Positions 9,567-17,657 of a DNA stretch of 64,000 nt are shown here, piece by piece. The DNA is from Mycolicibacterium moriokaense (GTDB taxonomy: Bacteria; Actinomycetota; Actinomycetes; Mycobacteriales; Mycobacteriaceae). The stretch's first letter is position 1, and each line of letters begins with the position of its first letter. The notes under the pieces are model-generated. The model saw only the letters and a list, made by a program, of their open reading frames with translations, searched no databases and was not told where the DNA came from. A program made the translations under genes and the position numbers. The DNA is taken from the NCBI RefSeq assembly GCF_003201655.1, contig NZ_QJJU01000012.1:62001-126000 (forward strand), given 5' to 3'.

Positions 9567-10006
9567 CGCGCCATCGTCGACTCGGGTGCGCTCCAGTCCG
9601 TCGAGACGAACCGGTGGCGGATCAGCCAGTCGTCGCCGACGGGTACGACCACGTCGCGATAGCGGCCGTAGTGGTCGAGGCCGATCTCCGTGAGAACGGT
9701 GAAATAGCAGGCGACTCTTGCTTCTTGCGGTGTCACTTCGGTGAAGCGGATGTTCGTGACGTTGTGGCGCACGAGGCGCTTGGCGCCAGTCGCTGCGGCC
9801 GCCGCGCTGGAGCCTGTCACGACGCCACCCAAGAGCGCGACGATCGCGGCGCGCCCGCGGACCGGGTCGTTGCCGCGGAGTTCGAGCTCGCCGTCCTCGC
9901 AAAAGGTTTGAGCAAGGTCGTCGAGACGCAATGCATCTCCAGACCAGTTGTATCGGGCCAATGTGTCCCTGATGCGTTCACGAGCGGCCAGCTCCCAAAG
10001 CTCCAT
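9563..10006 (-). CDS. SnoaL/NTF2-like protein
   Basis: This 147-residue protein of the SnoaL-like (NTF2 fold) superfamily has an N-terminal helix with an RDTLARYNWSGD-type motif, then an acidic segment (FCEDGELEL) and a beta-rich second half ending in a DWLIRHR strand. The fold hosts dehydratases, isomerases and ligand carriers of polyketide and steroid pathways; the catalytic role here cannot be named. Its 3' end overlaps that of mceF by 4 bases, and its start is about 30 bases from a divergent SRPBCC gene, so it is a single-gene unit between two lipid-related operons. Confidence 0.8.
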   Translation of the reverse strand: MELWELAARERIRDTLARYNWSGDALRLDDLAQTFCEDGELELRGNDPVRGRAAIVALLGGVVTGSSAAAAATGAKRLVRHNVTNIRFTEVTPQEARVACYFTVLTEIGLDHYGRYRDVVVPVGDDWLIRHRFVSTDWSAPESTMAR

Positions 10007-10027
10007 GACTGAAAACCGTAAACCAGC

Positions 10028-10033
10028 TAGGGT
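10028..10033 (+). promoter_or_regulatory. Leaderless-type -10 box (TAGGGT) of the first SRPBCC gene
   Basis: TAGGGT is followed by exactly 6 bases and then the ATG at 10040. No Shine-Dalgarno sequence lies between, so the transcript would begin at or next to the start codon. This is a common arrangement in mycobacteria. Confidence 0.5.
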
Positions 10034-10039
10034 CGCGCC

Positions 10040-10483
10040 ATGGCTACCAGTGATTCCCGTGAGGTCGTGATCGAAGCGAGTCCAGAGGAGATCCTCGACG
10101 TCATCGCCGACGTCGAGTCGACGCCGTCGTGGTCCCCGCAGTATCAGAGCTCCGAGGTCCTCGAGGCCTACGACAACGGCAGGCCGAAGCGAGTCAAGAT
10201 GAAGATCAAGACCGCGGGCATCACTGACGAGCAGGTCATCGAGTACACCTGGGCCGGCGACGTCGTCCGTTGGACCCTGATCAGTGCGGGTCAGCTCAAG
10301 GCCCAGGATGCGTCGTACACATTGACACCCGAAGGCGACAACACAAGGGTGAGATTCGACATAACCATCGACCTAGCGATTCCGTTGCCGGGATTCGTGC
10401 TCAAGCGTGCGATGAAGGGTGGCAGCGAGACTGCTACCGAGGGGCTGCGCAAGCAGGTGTTGAAGGTCAAGAAGGGTGCCTGA
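10040..10483 (+). CDS. SRPBCC family protein, Rv0854-like
   Basis: This 147-residue START/polyketide-cyclase-like protein (SRPBCC fold) opens with the beta-strand SREVVIEASPEEILDVIADV and the WSPQY motif, followed by a seven-stranded sheet and a long C-terminal helix ending in VKKGA. The fold binds hydrophobic ligands in a central cavity. It is one of three paralogues here (with 11615-12058 and 12068-12529) sharing the N-terminal motif. The downstream CoA-transferase-like gene begins inside its last codons (8-base overlap), so the two are co-translated and possibly act on the same acyl group. From memory it corresponds to Rv0854. Confidence 0.88.
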   Translation: MATSDSREVVIEASPEEILDVIADVESTPSWSPQYQSSEVLEAYDNGRPKRVKMKIKTAGITDEQVIEYTWAGDVVRWTLISAGQLKAQDASYTLTPEGDNTRVRFDITIDLAIPLPGFVLKRAMKGGSETATEGLRKQVLKVKKGA

Positions 10484-11555
10484 CGCCGGGCCGCTGGCGG
10501 GGGTGAAGGTACTAGAACTCGGCGGCATCGGCCCAGGGCCGCATGCGGCCATGGTGCTCGCGGACCTCGGCGCCGACGTGGTACGGGTGCGCAGGCCGGG
10601 TGGGTTGCAGATGCCCGCCGAGGACCTCGACCTGCTGCACCGCGGCAAGCGCATCGTCGATCTCGACGTCAAGAGCGAGCCGGGCAAGCTGCTTGAGCTG
10701 GTGGCCAAGGCGGACGTCCTGATCGACGCGTTCCGGCCAGGGACCTGTGAGCGCCTCGGCATCGGGCCCGACGAATGCGCGGCGGTTAACCCGCGGCTGA
10801 TCTTCGCAAGGATCACCGGGTGGGGCCAGGACGGCCCGCTGGCGCAGACCGCAGGCCACGACATCAACTACCTGTCGCAGACCGGGGCGCTGTCGGCGAT
10901 CGGCTACCGCGACCGCCCGCCGGTCGCGCCGCTGAATCTGGTCGCCGACTTCGGCGGCGGGTCGATGTTCGTGTTGCTCGGTATCGTCGCCGCGCTTTAT
11001 GAGCGGGAAAGCTCGGGCAAGGGCCAGGTGATCGACGCCGCGATGGTCGACGGCGTGTCCATCCTTGCGCAGATGGCGTGGACGATGAAGTCGACAGGGT
11101 CGCTCAAGGACGAGCGCGAATCGTTCATGCTCGACGGCGGGGCGCCGTTCTACCGGACGTACGAGACATCGGACGGCAAGTACATGGCCGTCGGCTCGAT
11201 CGAACCGCAGTTCTTCGCGCAGCTGCTGGCCGGCCTCGGGCTTTCGTCCGCCGACGTGCCGAACCAACTCGACGTGGAGGCTTTTCCGAAAGTGCACAAG
11301 CTGTTCGCAGAGAGGTTTGCGGGCAAGACTCGCGACCAATGGACGGAGATTTTCGCCGGCACCGATGCGTGCGTCACACCCGTGCTCACCTGGGGTGAAG
11401 CAGCGCAGAACGAACACCTCAGGGCACGCTCAACAATGGTGACCAGCAATGGCGTCGACCAGGCCGCACCGGCACCGCGGTTCTCGCGCACGCCGTCAGC
11501 GCCGGTCGGTGCGCCGCCGAAAACCACCACTCCGATCGACGAAATCAACTGGTAG
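10476..11555 (+). CDS. far: CaiB/BaiF family CoA enzyme, alpha-methylacyl-CoA racemase type
   Basis: This 359-residue member of the class III CoA-transferase fold looks like the racemase branch: the GHDINYL motif places a histidine at about residue 128, and NLVADFGGGS places an aspartate at about 158, equivalent to the catalytic His/Asp pair of mycobacterial alpha-methylacyl-CoA racemase. Racemases invert the 2-methyl centre of branched acyl-CoAs (including sterol side chains) so that beta-oxidation can proceed, which fits the nearby fadA-fadB. The GTG start at 10476 lies within the end of the SRPBCC gene. Its M. tuberculosis counterpart is Rv0855 (far). The exact substrate is inferred. Confidence 0.88.
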   Translation: MPDAGPLAGVKVLELGGIGPGPHAAMVLADLGADVVRVRRPGGLQMPAEDLDLLHRGKRIVDLDVKSEPGKLLELVAKADVLIDAFRPGTCERLGIGPDECAAVNPRLIFARITGWGQDGPLAQTAGHDINYLSQTGALSAIGYRDRPPVAPLNLVADFGGGSMFVLLGIVAALYERESSGKGQVIDAAMVDGVSILAQMAWTMKSTGSLKDERESFMLDGGAPFYRTYETSDGKYMAVGSIEPQFFAQLLAGLGLSSADVPNQLDVEAFPKVHKLFAERFAGKTRDQWTEIFAGTDACVTPVLTWGEAAQNEHLRARSTMVTSNGVDQAAPAPRFSRTPSAPVGAPPKTTTPIDEINW

Positions 11556-11601
11556 GGAAAAATTAGCTACGGAATCCGCTGCGCGAGGCCTCCGAGTTAG
11601 C

Positions 11602-11607
11602 TAGACT
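11602..11607 (+). promoter_or_regulatory. Leaderless-type -10 box (TAGACT) of the second SRPBCC gene
   Basis: TAGACT stands 7 bases before the ATG at 11615 with no ribosome binding site between them, indicating a second transcript start within this cluster. Confidence 0.5.
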
Positions 11608-11614
11608 TTGCCAC

Positions 11615-12058
11615 ATGGCTGTCCGAGCATCGAGAGAAGTCGTCTTCGAGGCACCGCCCGAGGCGATTCTGGACGCGCTCGCCGACATCGATGAGGTGCC
11701 GACGTGGTCGCCCGTCCACAAACATGCCGAAGTTCTCGACCGGCATCCCGACGGCCGCCCGCACCACGTAAAGGCAACGCTGAAGATCATGGGCATCAGC
11801 GACAAGGAAGTGCTCGAGTATCACTGGGGCCCCCGCTGGGTGGTGTGGGACGCGCATGACACCCTCCAGCAGCGCGGTCAGCACGGCGAGTACAACCTCA
11901 CCCCCGAGGGGGACGACAAGACCCGGGTGCGCTTCGACATCATCATGGATCTGGCCGCGCCGATCCCGGAGTTCCTGATGAAGCGGGCCAAGAAGATCGT
12001 CCTCGACGTCGCGACGGAAAACCTGCGCCAGCGCGTCATGGAGAAATACGCGTCCTAG
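11615..12058 (+). CDS. SRPBCC family protein, Rv0856-like
   Basis: This is the second SRPBCC paralogue, 147 residues, with the same opening (SREVVFEAPPEAILDALADI), a TWSPVHKHAEVLDRH segment and a C-terminal helix. Relative to the first copy, the strand after the WSP motif carries GRPHHVKATLKIMG, shared with the third copy, so copies two and three are the closer pair. The gene is about 60 bases downstream of the racemase-like gene, has its own leaderless -10 box, and runs into the third copy after 9 bases. Predicted cytosolic lipid or aromatic-ligand binder; no catalytic residues can be assigned. Confidence 0.87.
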   Translation: MAVRASREVVFEAPPEAILDALADIDEVPTWSPVHKHAEVLDRHPDGRPHHVKATLKIMGISDKEVLEYHWGPRWVVWDAHDTLQQRGQHGEYNLTPEGDDKTRVRFDIIMDLAAPIPEFLMKRAKKIVLDVATENLRQRVMEKYAS

Positions 12059-12067
12059 GTTCCGATC

Positions 12068-12529
12068 GTGGCCGTTCGGGCGTCACGCGAGATCGTGATC
12101 GAGGCACCGCCGCAAGCCATCATGGATGCGCTCGCCGACGTGGAGGCCCTATTGGCAGTTACGCCGGCATACCGGCGGGCTGAGGTCGTCGACAGGTACG
12201 ACGACGGCCGCCCGCACCACGTGCGCCTTGCGGTGAAGGTGCTCGGGCAACTCGACGAGGAAGTTCTCGAATTCCGCTGGGGCCCAAACTGGTTGGTGTG
12301 GGACGCGGAGCGCACAAAGCAGCAGTACGCCCAGCATGTCGAGTACACGCTGCGGCCCGACCACACCGGCACGTCGACTGCCTTGACGGTCGACGTCACC
12401 GTCGAACCCGACTCGCTCATCCCGGACTTCTTCATAAAGCGAGCCGGCAAGACGATTATCGACGCGGCAATCGAGGGGCTGCGCAACAGGGTATGCGCAC
12501 AAACGGATGACACCCGCCTGACCGATTGA
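12068..12529 (+). CDS. SRPBCC family protein, Rv0857-like
   Basis: This is the third SRPBCC paralogue, 153 residues, from a GTG start. It keeps the SREIVIEAPPQAIMDALADV opening but replaces the WSP motif with LLAVTPAYRRAEVVDRY, so the conserved tryptophan is lost. The DDGRPHHVRLAVKVLG strand and the C-terminal helix remain. It follows the second copy by 9 bases and is surely on the same transcript. The divergence at the pocket entrance suggests a different ligand from copies one and two. Confidence 0.87.
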   Translation: MAVRASREIVIEAPPQAIMDALADVEALLAVTPAYRRAEVVDRYDDGRPHHVRLAVKVLGQLDEEVLEFRWGPNWLVWDAERTKQQYAQHVEYTLRPDHTGTSTALTVDVTVEPDSLIPDFFIKRAGKTIIDAAIEGLRNRVCAQTDDTRLTD

Positions 12530-12634
12530 ACTACCCGCCCCCGCGCTGTAATTGCGCGGTCTACCACCTAGCCGCAACCGCAAGTTGGGTGCCAACCTCA
12601 ACGATATGTGGCGTCGACGGATCGATCGTGAATC

Positions 12635-12943
12635 ATGCGACGTTTAGCGATTGGCTCGGGGACACTCGGCATTCTTGCCGCGGCCACACTGGGATTGGCG
12701 GGGGTGACCTCGGCGGCCCCGCTTGGAGGGGAAGATGCCCTCGACGCTGTCAATCAACTGAGAGCGCAGGGATACAGCGTTTCCGTCCACGTCACCAATG
12801 GGCCGCGCGAGGTTCCGTTGTCGGAGTGCACGGTGCTCAACGTATCAGGATTGAACGGCACGAACTCCGAGGGAAAGCCGCTCACCCCCGCAGAACTGGG
12901 CACCATCGATGTCGACGCCAACTGCCCCGAGGACGACGACTAG
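12635..12943 (+). CDS. Small exported protein of unknown function
   Basis: This 102-residue protein has a classical Sec signal peptide: MRRLAIG, a hydrophobic Ala/Leu/Gly core, and a probable cleavage after TSAA near residue 28. The mature part (about 75 residues) is acidic, contains two cysteines (ECTVLN and DANCPEDDD) that could form a disulfide once exported, and ends in an Asp-rich tail. It resembles small mycobacterial secreted proteins of unknown function; I cannot name a family. Its stop codon overlaps the dapC stop on the other strand. Confidence 0.7.
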   Translation: MRRLAIGSGTLGILAAATLGLAGVTSAAPLGGEDALDAVNQLRAQGYSVSVHVTNGPREVPLSECTVLNVSGLNGTNSEGKPLTPAELGTIDVDANCPEDDD

Positions 12944-14118
12944 TCACGTAGCACCGACAGCCTACGGATCGCTTCGTCGAGTGTGTCGTCCCGCTTGCAG
13001 AAGGCGAAGCGCACCAAGTGATTCCACGCGTCGGCATGGTCGGCCCCCGGATCGCAGAATGCCGACATCGGAATCGCGGCCACGCCGGCGCGTTGCGGCA
13101 ATTGAGCGCAGAACGCCGTGCTGTCGTCATACCCCAGCGGCCGCGGATCGGCGCACACGAAGTAGGTGCCGAAACTGTCGTGCACCTCGAATCCCAGATC
13201 GGCAAGAGCCGAGCCCAGCTTGTCGCGCTTGGCCTGCAACGAGTCCCGCAGCGCAGCAACCCACGTCTCCTCGGTGTTGAGCGCATGGGCCACGGCTGGC
13301 TGAAACGGCGCACCGCCGACATAGGTGAGGTATTGCTTGGCCGCCCGCACCCCTGAGATGAGTTCCGGTGCACCGCAGGCCCATCCGATCTTCCAGCCGG
13401 TGCAGTTGAACATCTTGGCCGCGCTCGAAATGGTGATCGTGCGGTCAGCCATCCCCGGATAGTTGGCCAACGGGAGGTGGCGGCGTCCCTCAGAATTCGA
13501 GAACACCAGATGCTCGTAGACCTCGTCGGAGATCACCAGCAGGTCGGCCTCCACGGCGAGCTTCGCCAGCGCCTTGAGTTCGTCCTCGGTGGCCACCATG
13601 CCCGTCGGGTTGTGCGGCGAGTTGACGATCAACGCCTTGGTCCGCGGCGTCACGGCGCGGCGCAGGCCGTCGACGTCGATCCTGAAGCCGCGGCCGTCTT
13701 GCACCAACGGAACAGCGCGCCGCTGGCAGCCGGCCATCGCGATGACCGGTGAGTAGGAGTCGTAGAACGGCTCGATCAACAACACCTCGGAGCCCGGTTC
13801 GACAAGCCCGAGGATCGCCGAGGCAATAGCCTCGGTGGCGCCGACGGTGACCAGTACCTCAGTGTCGGGGTCGTATTCCGTGCCGTAATGGCGCCTGCGC
13901 TGCGCGGCGATCGCTTCGCGCAGCGGAGCGATGCCCAGGCCGGGCGGGTACTGGTTGACGCCGTCGGCGATCGCGTTGGCGGCGATCTTGAGCATCGCGG
14001 GCGGCCCGTCCTCGTCGGGAAAACCCTGGCCCAGATTCACCGCGCCGATCCGGGCGGCCAGCGCCGACATCTCGGCGAAGATCGTGACCGCATAGGGCTC
14101 CAGTCGGCGCACCGTCAT
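12940..14118 (-). CDS. dapC: Pyridoxal-phosphate aminotransferase, N-succinyldiaminopimelate aminotransferase type
   Basis: This 392-residue class I/II aminotransferase matches M. tuberculosis DapC (Rv0858c) closely along its length. Visible motifs are NPTG (about 170-173), SDEVY (about 197-201) and the PLP lysine in SSAAKMFNCTGWK (K235), with GWKIGWA after it. The reaction in DAP/lysine synthesis is transamination of N-succinyl-2-amino-6-ketopimelate with glutamate; related kynurenine aminotransferases share the fold, so some substrate uncertainty remains. I chose the start at 14118 (MTVRRLEPYA) over a frame beginning 10 codons earlier because homologues begin there. It diverges from fadA. 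Confidence 0.92.
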   Translation of the reverse strand: MTVRRLEPYAVTIFAEMSALAARIGAVNLGQGFPDEDGPPAMLKIAANAIADGVNQYPPGLGIAPLREAIAAQRRRHYGTEYDPDTEVLVTVGATEAIASAILGLVEPGSEVLLIEPFYDSYSPVIAMAGCQRRAVPLVQDGRGFRIDVDGLRRAVTPRTKALIVNSPHNPTGMVATEDELKALAKLAVEADLLVISDEVYEHLVFSNSEGRRHLPLANYPGMADRTITISSAAKMFNCTGWKIGWACGAPELISGVRAAKQYLTYVGGAPFQPAVAHALNTEETWVAALRDSLQAKRDKLGSALADLGFEVHDSFGTYFVCADPRPLGYDDSTAFCAQLPQRAGVAAIPMSAFCDPGADHADAWNHLVRFAFCKRDDTLDEAIRRLSVLRD

Positions 14119-14144
14119 GGCTGCTGAGCCTAGCCGGAGGGCAC

Positions 14145-14160
14145 CCAACCAACAGGTTGG
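14145..14160. promoter_or_regulatory. Inverted repeat CCAACC-AACA-GGTTGG between dapC and fadA
   Basis: A perfect 6-bp inverted repeat with a 4-base centre lies in the divergent dapC/fadA promoter region, about 85 bases before fadA. It could be an operator for a fatty-acid-responsive repressor of fadAB or a small hairpin. No known consensus was matched. Confidence 0.35.
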
Positions 14161-14245
14161 CCGAGGCTGTTAGGCTGCGTGACAGAGGACTACCGCCCAT
14201 GAGGGCAGGGCTCCCAAATAACCCCACCTGAACAGGAAAATCTTC

Positions 14246-15457
14246 ATGTCTGAAGAAGCCTTCATCTATGAGGCCATCCGCACGCCTCGCGGTAAGCAGC
14301 GCAATGGCTCGCTGAACGAGGTCAAGCCCCTGAACTTGGTCGTCGGCCTGGTCGACGAGCTCCGTCGGCGCAACCCCGACCTGGACGAGACCCTGATCAG
14401 CGACATGATCCTTGGCGTCGTGTCCCCGGTCGGTGACCAGGGCGGCGACATCGCCCGCACTGCGGTGCTGGCCGCAGGACTGCCCGAGACCACAGGCGGC
14501 GTGCAGCTCAACCGGTTCTGCGCATCGGGCCTCGAGGCCGTCAACACCGCAGCACAGAAGGTGCGTTCCGGATGGGACGACCTGGTGCTGGCCGGTGGCG
14601 TCGAGTCGATGAGCCGCGTCCCGATGGGCTCCGACGGCGGTGCCTGGGCGACCGACCCGGAGACCAACTACCAGATCGGCTTCGTGCCGCAGGGCATCGG
14701 CGCCGACCTGATCGCCACCATTGAGGGCTTCTCGCGTGAGGACGTCGACCGCTACGCACTGCGGTCGCAGGAGAAGGCGGCCGAGGCGTGGTCGGGCGGC
14801 TACTTCGCCAAGTCCGTCGTGCCGGTGCGCGACCAGAACGGCTTGGTCATCCTCGACCACGACGAGCACATGCGCCCCGACACCACGCTCGAGGGCCTTG
14901 GCAAGCTGAAGACCGCGTTCGACGGCATCGGCGAGATGGGCGGCTTCGATGACGTGGCGCTGCAGAAGTACCACTACGTCGAGAAGATCGACCACGTCCA
15001 CACCGGCGGCAACAGCTCCGGCATCGTCGACGGCGCCGCGCTGGTGCTCGTCGGCTCCGAAAAGGCAGGCACGTCACAGGGATTGACGCCGCGAGCCCGC
15101 ATCGTGGCCACCGCCACCAGCGGCGCAGACCCGGTCATCATGCTCACCGGCCCGACGCCGGCGACCCGCAAGGTCCTCGACCGCGCGGGCCTGACGGTCG
15201 ACGACATCGACCTGTTCGAGCTGAACGAGGCGTTCGCGTCCGTCGTGCTGAAGTTCCAGAAGGACCTGAACATCCCCGACGAGAAGCTCAACGTCAACGG
15301 CGGCGCCATCGCGATGGGCCACCCGCTTGGCGCCACCGGCGCCATGATCACCGGCACCATGGTCGACGAGCTCGAGCGCCGCAACGCGCGTCGCGCGCTC
15401 GTCACCCTGTGCATCGGCGGCGGCATGGGTGTCGCGACCATCATTGAGAGGGTTTAA
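14246..15457 (+). CDS. fadA: Acetyl-CoA acyltransferase (3-ketoacyl-CoA thiolase) FadA
   Basis: This 403-residue thiolase catalyses the last step of fatty-acid beta-oxidation, splitting 3-ketoacyl-CoA with CoA. The nucleophilic cysteine is C92 in [11 protein letters not shown]; the second conserved block [15 protein letters not shown] carries the catalytic histidine, and the C-terminal CIGGGMGV carries the second catalytic cysteine. The sequence is nearly colinear with M. tuberculosis FadA (Rv0859). An AGGAAAA ribosome binding site precedes the ATG. fadB follows after 4 bases, and the two proteins form the trifunctional alpha2beta2 complex. Confidence 0.96.
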   Translation: MSEEAFIYEAIRTPRGKQRNGSLNEVKPLNLVVGLVDELRRRNPDLDETLISDMILGVVSPVGDQGGDIARTAVLAAGLPETTGGVQLNRFCASGLEAVNTAAQKVRSGWDDLVLAGGVESMSRVPMGSDGGAWATDPETNYQIGFVPQGIGADLIATIEGFSREDVDRYALRSQEKAAEAWSGGYFAKSVVPVRDQNGLVILDHDEHMRPDTTLEGLGKLKTAFDGIGEMGGFDDVALQKYHYVEKIDHVHTGGNSSGIVDGAALVLVGSEKAGTSQGLTPRARIVATATSGADPVIMLTGPTPATRKVLDRAGLTVDDIDLFELNEAFASVVLKFQKDLNIPDEKLNVNGGAIAMGHPLGATGAMITGTMVDELERRNARRALVTLCIGGGMGVATIIERV

Positions 15458-15461
15458 GACC

Positions 15462-17609
15462 ATGGCAGAGAACACCATTCAGTGGGATAAGGACGCCGAC
15501 GGCATCGTCACCCTGACGATGGACGACCCAACCGGGTCGGCCAACGTGATGAACGAGCACTACGCCGAGTCCATGCATAACACCGTCGAACGCCTTGTCG
15601 CCGAGAAGGATTCGATCACCGGCGTGGTCATCACCAGTGCGAAGAAGACCTTCTTCGCTGGCGGTGACCTCAAGGGCATGATCAACCTCGGCCCGGAGAA
15701 CGCCGGTGAGGCCTTCGACACCGTCGAGGCAGTCAAGCGTGATCTGCGCGCGCTCGAGACGCTGGGCAAGCCGGTGGTGGCCGCGATCAACGGCGCCGCG
15801 CTCGGCGGCGGCCTCGAGATCGCGCTTGCGTGTCACCACCGAATCGCCGCCGACGTGAAGGGCCTTGTAGTCGGCCTCCCCGAGGCGACGCTTGGTCTGC
15901 TGCCCGGCGGTGGCGGGGTCACCCGCACCGTGCGCATGTTCGGCATCCAGACCGCGTTCATGAACATCCTGTCCCAGGGCACCCGGTTCAAGCCGGCCCA
16001 GGCCAAGGAGATCGGCCTTGTCGACGAGGTGCTGCCGACGGTCGAGGAACTGGTGCCCGCCGCCAAGGCGTGGATCAAGGCCAACCCCGACAGCCACACT
16101 CAGCCGTGGGATGCCAAGGGCTACAAGATGCCCGGCGGCACTCCGTCGTCACCGGGACTGGCCGCGGTCCTGCCGTCGTTCCCTGCGTTGCTGCGCAAGC
16201 AGCTCAAGGGCGCGCCGATGCCCGCGCCGCGCAAGATCCTCGACGCGGCCGTCGAGGGCGCGCAGGTGGACTTCGACACCGCGAGCCGCATCGAGAGCCG
16301 TTACTTCACTGAGTTGGTCACCGGCCAGGTCGCCAAGAACATGATCCAGGCGTTCTTCTTCGACCTGCAGGCCATCAACGGCGGCGGCTCACGGCCCGAT
16401 GGCATCGCCAAGATGCCGATCAAGAAGATCGGTGTGCTGGGCGCGGGCATGATGGGCGCCGGTATCGCCTACGTGTCGGCCAAGGCCGGCTATGACGTTG
16501 TGCTCAAGGACGTCTCAATTGAGGCCGCGCAGAAGGGCAAGGGCTACTCCGAGAAGCTGGAAGCCAAGGCGCTGGAGCGGGGCAAGACCACCGAGGAGAA
16601 GTCCAAGGCGCTGCTGGACCGGATCACGCCGAGTGCCGACCCCGCTGACCTCAAGGGCGTCGACTTCGTTATCGAGGCGGTGTTCGAGTCGGTCGAGCTG
16701 AAGCACAAGGTGTTCCAGGAGATCGAGGACATCGTCGAGCCAAACGCGCTGCTCGGTTCGAATACCTCGACGCTGCCGATCACCAGTCTTGCGACCGGCG
16801 TGAAACGGCAGGAGGACTTCATCGGGATCCACTTCTTCTCGCCGGTCGACAAGATGCCACTGGTGGAAATCATCAAGGGCGAGAAGACATCGGACGAGGC
16901 GCTGGCGCGAGTGTTCGACTACACGCTGGCCATCGGCAAGACGCCGATCGTCGTCAACGACAGCCGCGGCTTCTTCACGTCGCGTGTCATCGGCACCTTC
17001 GTCAACGAAGCGCTCGCCATGCTTGGCGAGGGCGTGGAGCCGGCCAGCATCGAGCACGCCGGCAGCCAGGCCGGCTACCCGGCACCGCCGCTGCAGCTGT
17101 CCGACGAGCTCAACCTCGAGCTGATGCATAAGATCGCGGTCGCTACCCGCAAGGGCGTCGAGGATGCCGGCGGCAAGTATGAACCGCATCCGGCAGAGGC
17201 GGTCGTCGAGACGATGATCGAGGCCGGCCGCCCGTCGCGGTTGAAGGGCGCCGGCTTCTACGAGTACGTCGACGGCAAGCGCACCCAGCTGTGGCCGGGA
17301 CTGCGCGAGACGTTCAAGTCGGGCTCCTCGCAGCCGCCGCTGCAGGACATGATCGACCGGATGCTGTTCGCCGAGGCGCTGGAAACCCAGAAGTGCCTCG
17401 ACGAGGGCGTGCTCACCACGACGGCCGACGCGAACATCGGCTCGATCATGGGCATCGGCTTCCCGCCGTGGACCGGTGGCTCGGCGCAGTACATCGTCGG
17501 CTATCAGGGCCCGGCAGGCACGGGCAAGGAAGCCTTTGTGGCCCGGGCGAAGGAGCTGGCCGCCAAGTACGGCGACCGCTTCCTGCCGCCGGACTCGCTG
17601 ACCAGCTAG
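15462..17609 (+). CDS. fadB: Fatty-acid oxidation alpha subunit FadB (enoyl-CoA hydratase / 3-hydroxyacyl-CoA dehydrogenase)
   Basis: This 715-residue bifunctional subunit of the trifunctional enzyme has an N-terminal crotonase domain (about 1-200; oxyanion segments AGGDLKGM and GAALGGGLEIALA, and LPEATLGLLPGGGG). An NAD-binding hydroxyacyl-CoA dehydrogenase domain begins near residue 325 (GVLGAGMMGAGIAYV), followed by HFFSPVDKMPLVEII and the C-terminal helical dimerisation domain. I chose ATG 15462 because it starts just after the fadA stop and gives the MAENTIQWDKDADG N-terminus of homologues; a frame opening at 15429 lies inside fadA. It counterparts Rv0860 and is followed by a strong bidirectional terminator. 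Confidence 0.96.
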   Translation: MAENTIQWDKDADGIVTLTMDDPTGSANVMNEHYAESMHNTVERLVAEKDSITGVVITSAKKTFFAGGDLKGMINLGPENAGEAFDTVEAVKRDLRALETLGKPVVAAINGAALGGGLEIALACHHRIAADVKGLVVGLPEATLGLLPGGGGVTRTVRMFGIQTAFMNILSQGTRFKPAQAKEIGLVDEVLPTVEELVPAAKAWIKANPDSHTQPWDAKGYKMPGGTPSSPGLAAVLPSFPALLRKQLKGAPMPAPRKILDAAVEGAQVDFDTASRIESRYFTELVTGQVAKNMIQAFFFDLQAINGGGSRPDGIAKMPIKKIGVLGAGMMGAGIAYVSAKAGYDVVLKDVSIEAAQKGKGYSEKLEAKALERGKTTEEKSKALLDRITPSADPADLKGVDFVIEAVFESVELKHKVFQEIEDIVEPNALLGSNTSTLPITSLATGVKRQEDFIGIHFFSPVDKMPLVEIIKGEKTSDEALARVFDYTLAIGKTPIVVNDSRGFFTSRVIGTFVNEALAMLGEGVEPASIEHAGSQAGYPAPPLQLSDELNLELMHKIAVATRKGVEDAGGKYEPHPAEAVVETMIEAGRPSRLKGAGFYEYVDGKRTQLWPGLRETFKSGSSQPPLQDMIDRMLFAEALETQKCLDEGVLTTTADANIGSIMGIGFPPWTGGSAQYIVGYQGPAGTGKEAFVARAKELAAKYGDRFLPPDSLTS

Positions 17610-17619
17610 TAGTAGTACG

Positions 17620-17657
17620 CAAAAGCCCTCGAAACAACGCCGTTTCGAGGGCTTTTG
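17620..17657. terminator. Bidirectional intrinsic terminator between fadB and the convergent lipase gene
   Basis: A perfect 16-bp stem (17620-17635 with 17642-17657) encloses a 6-base loop. Read either way, the stem ends in a run of four T after a GC-rich core (GCCCTCG), so it should terminate fadB from the left and the lipase gene from the right. The lipase stop codon begins at the very next base. Confidence 0.9.
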
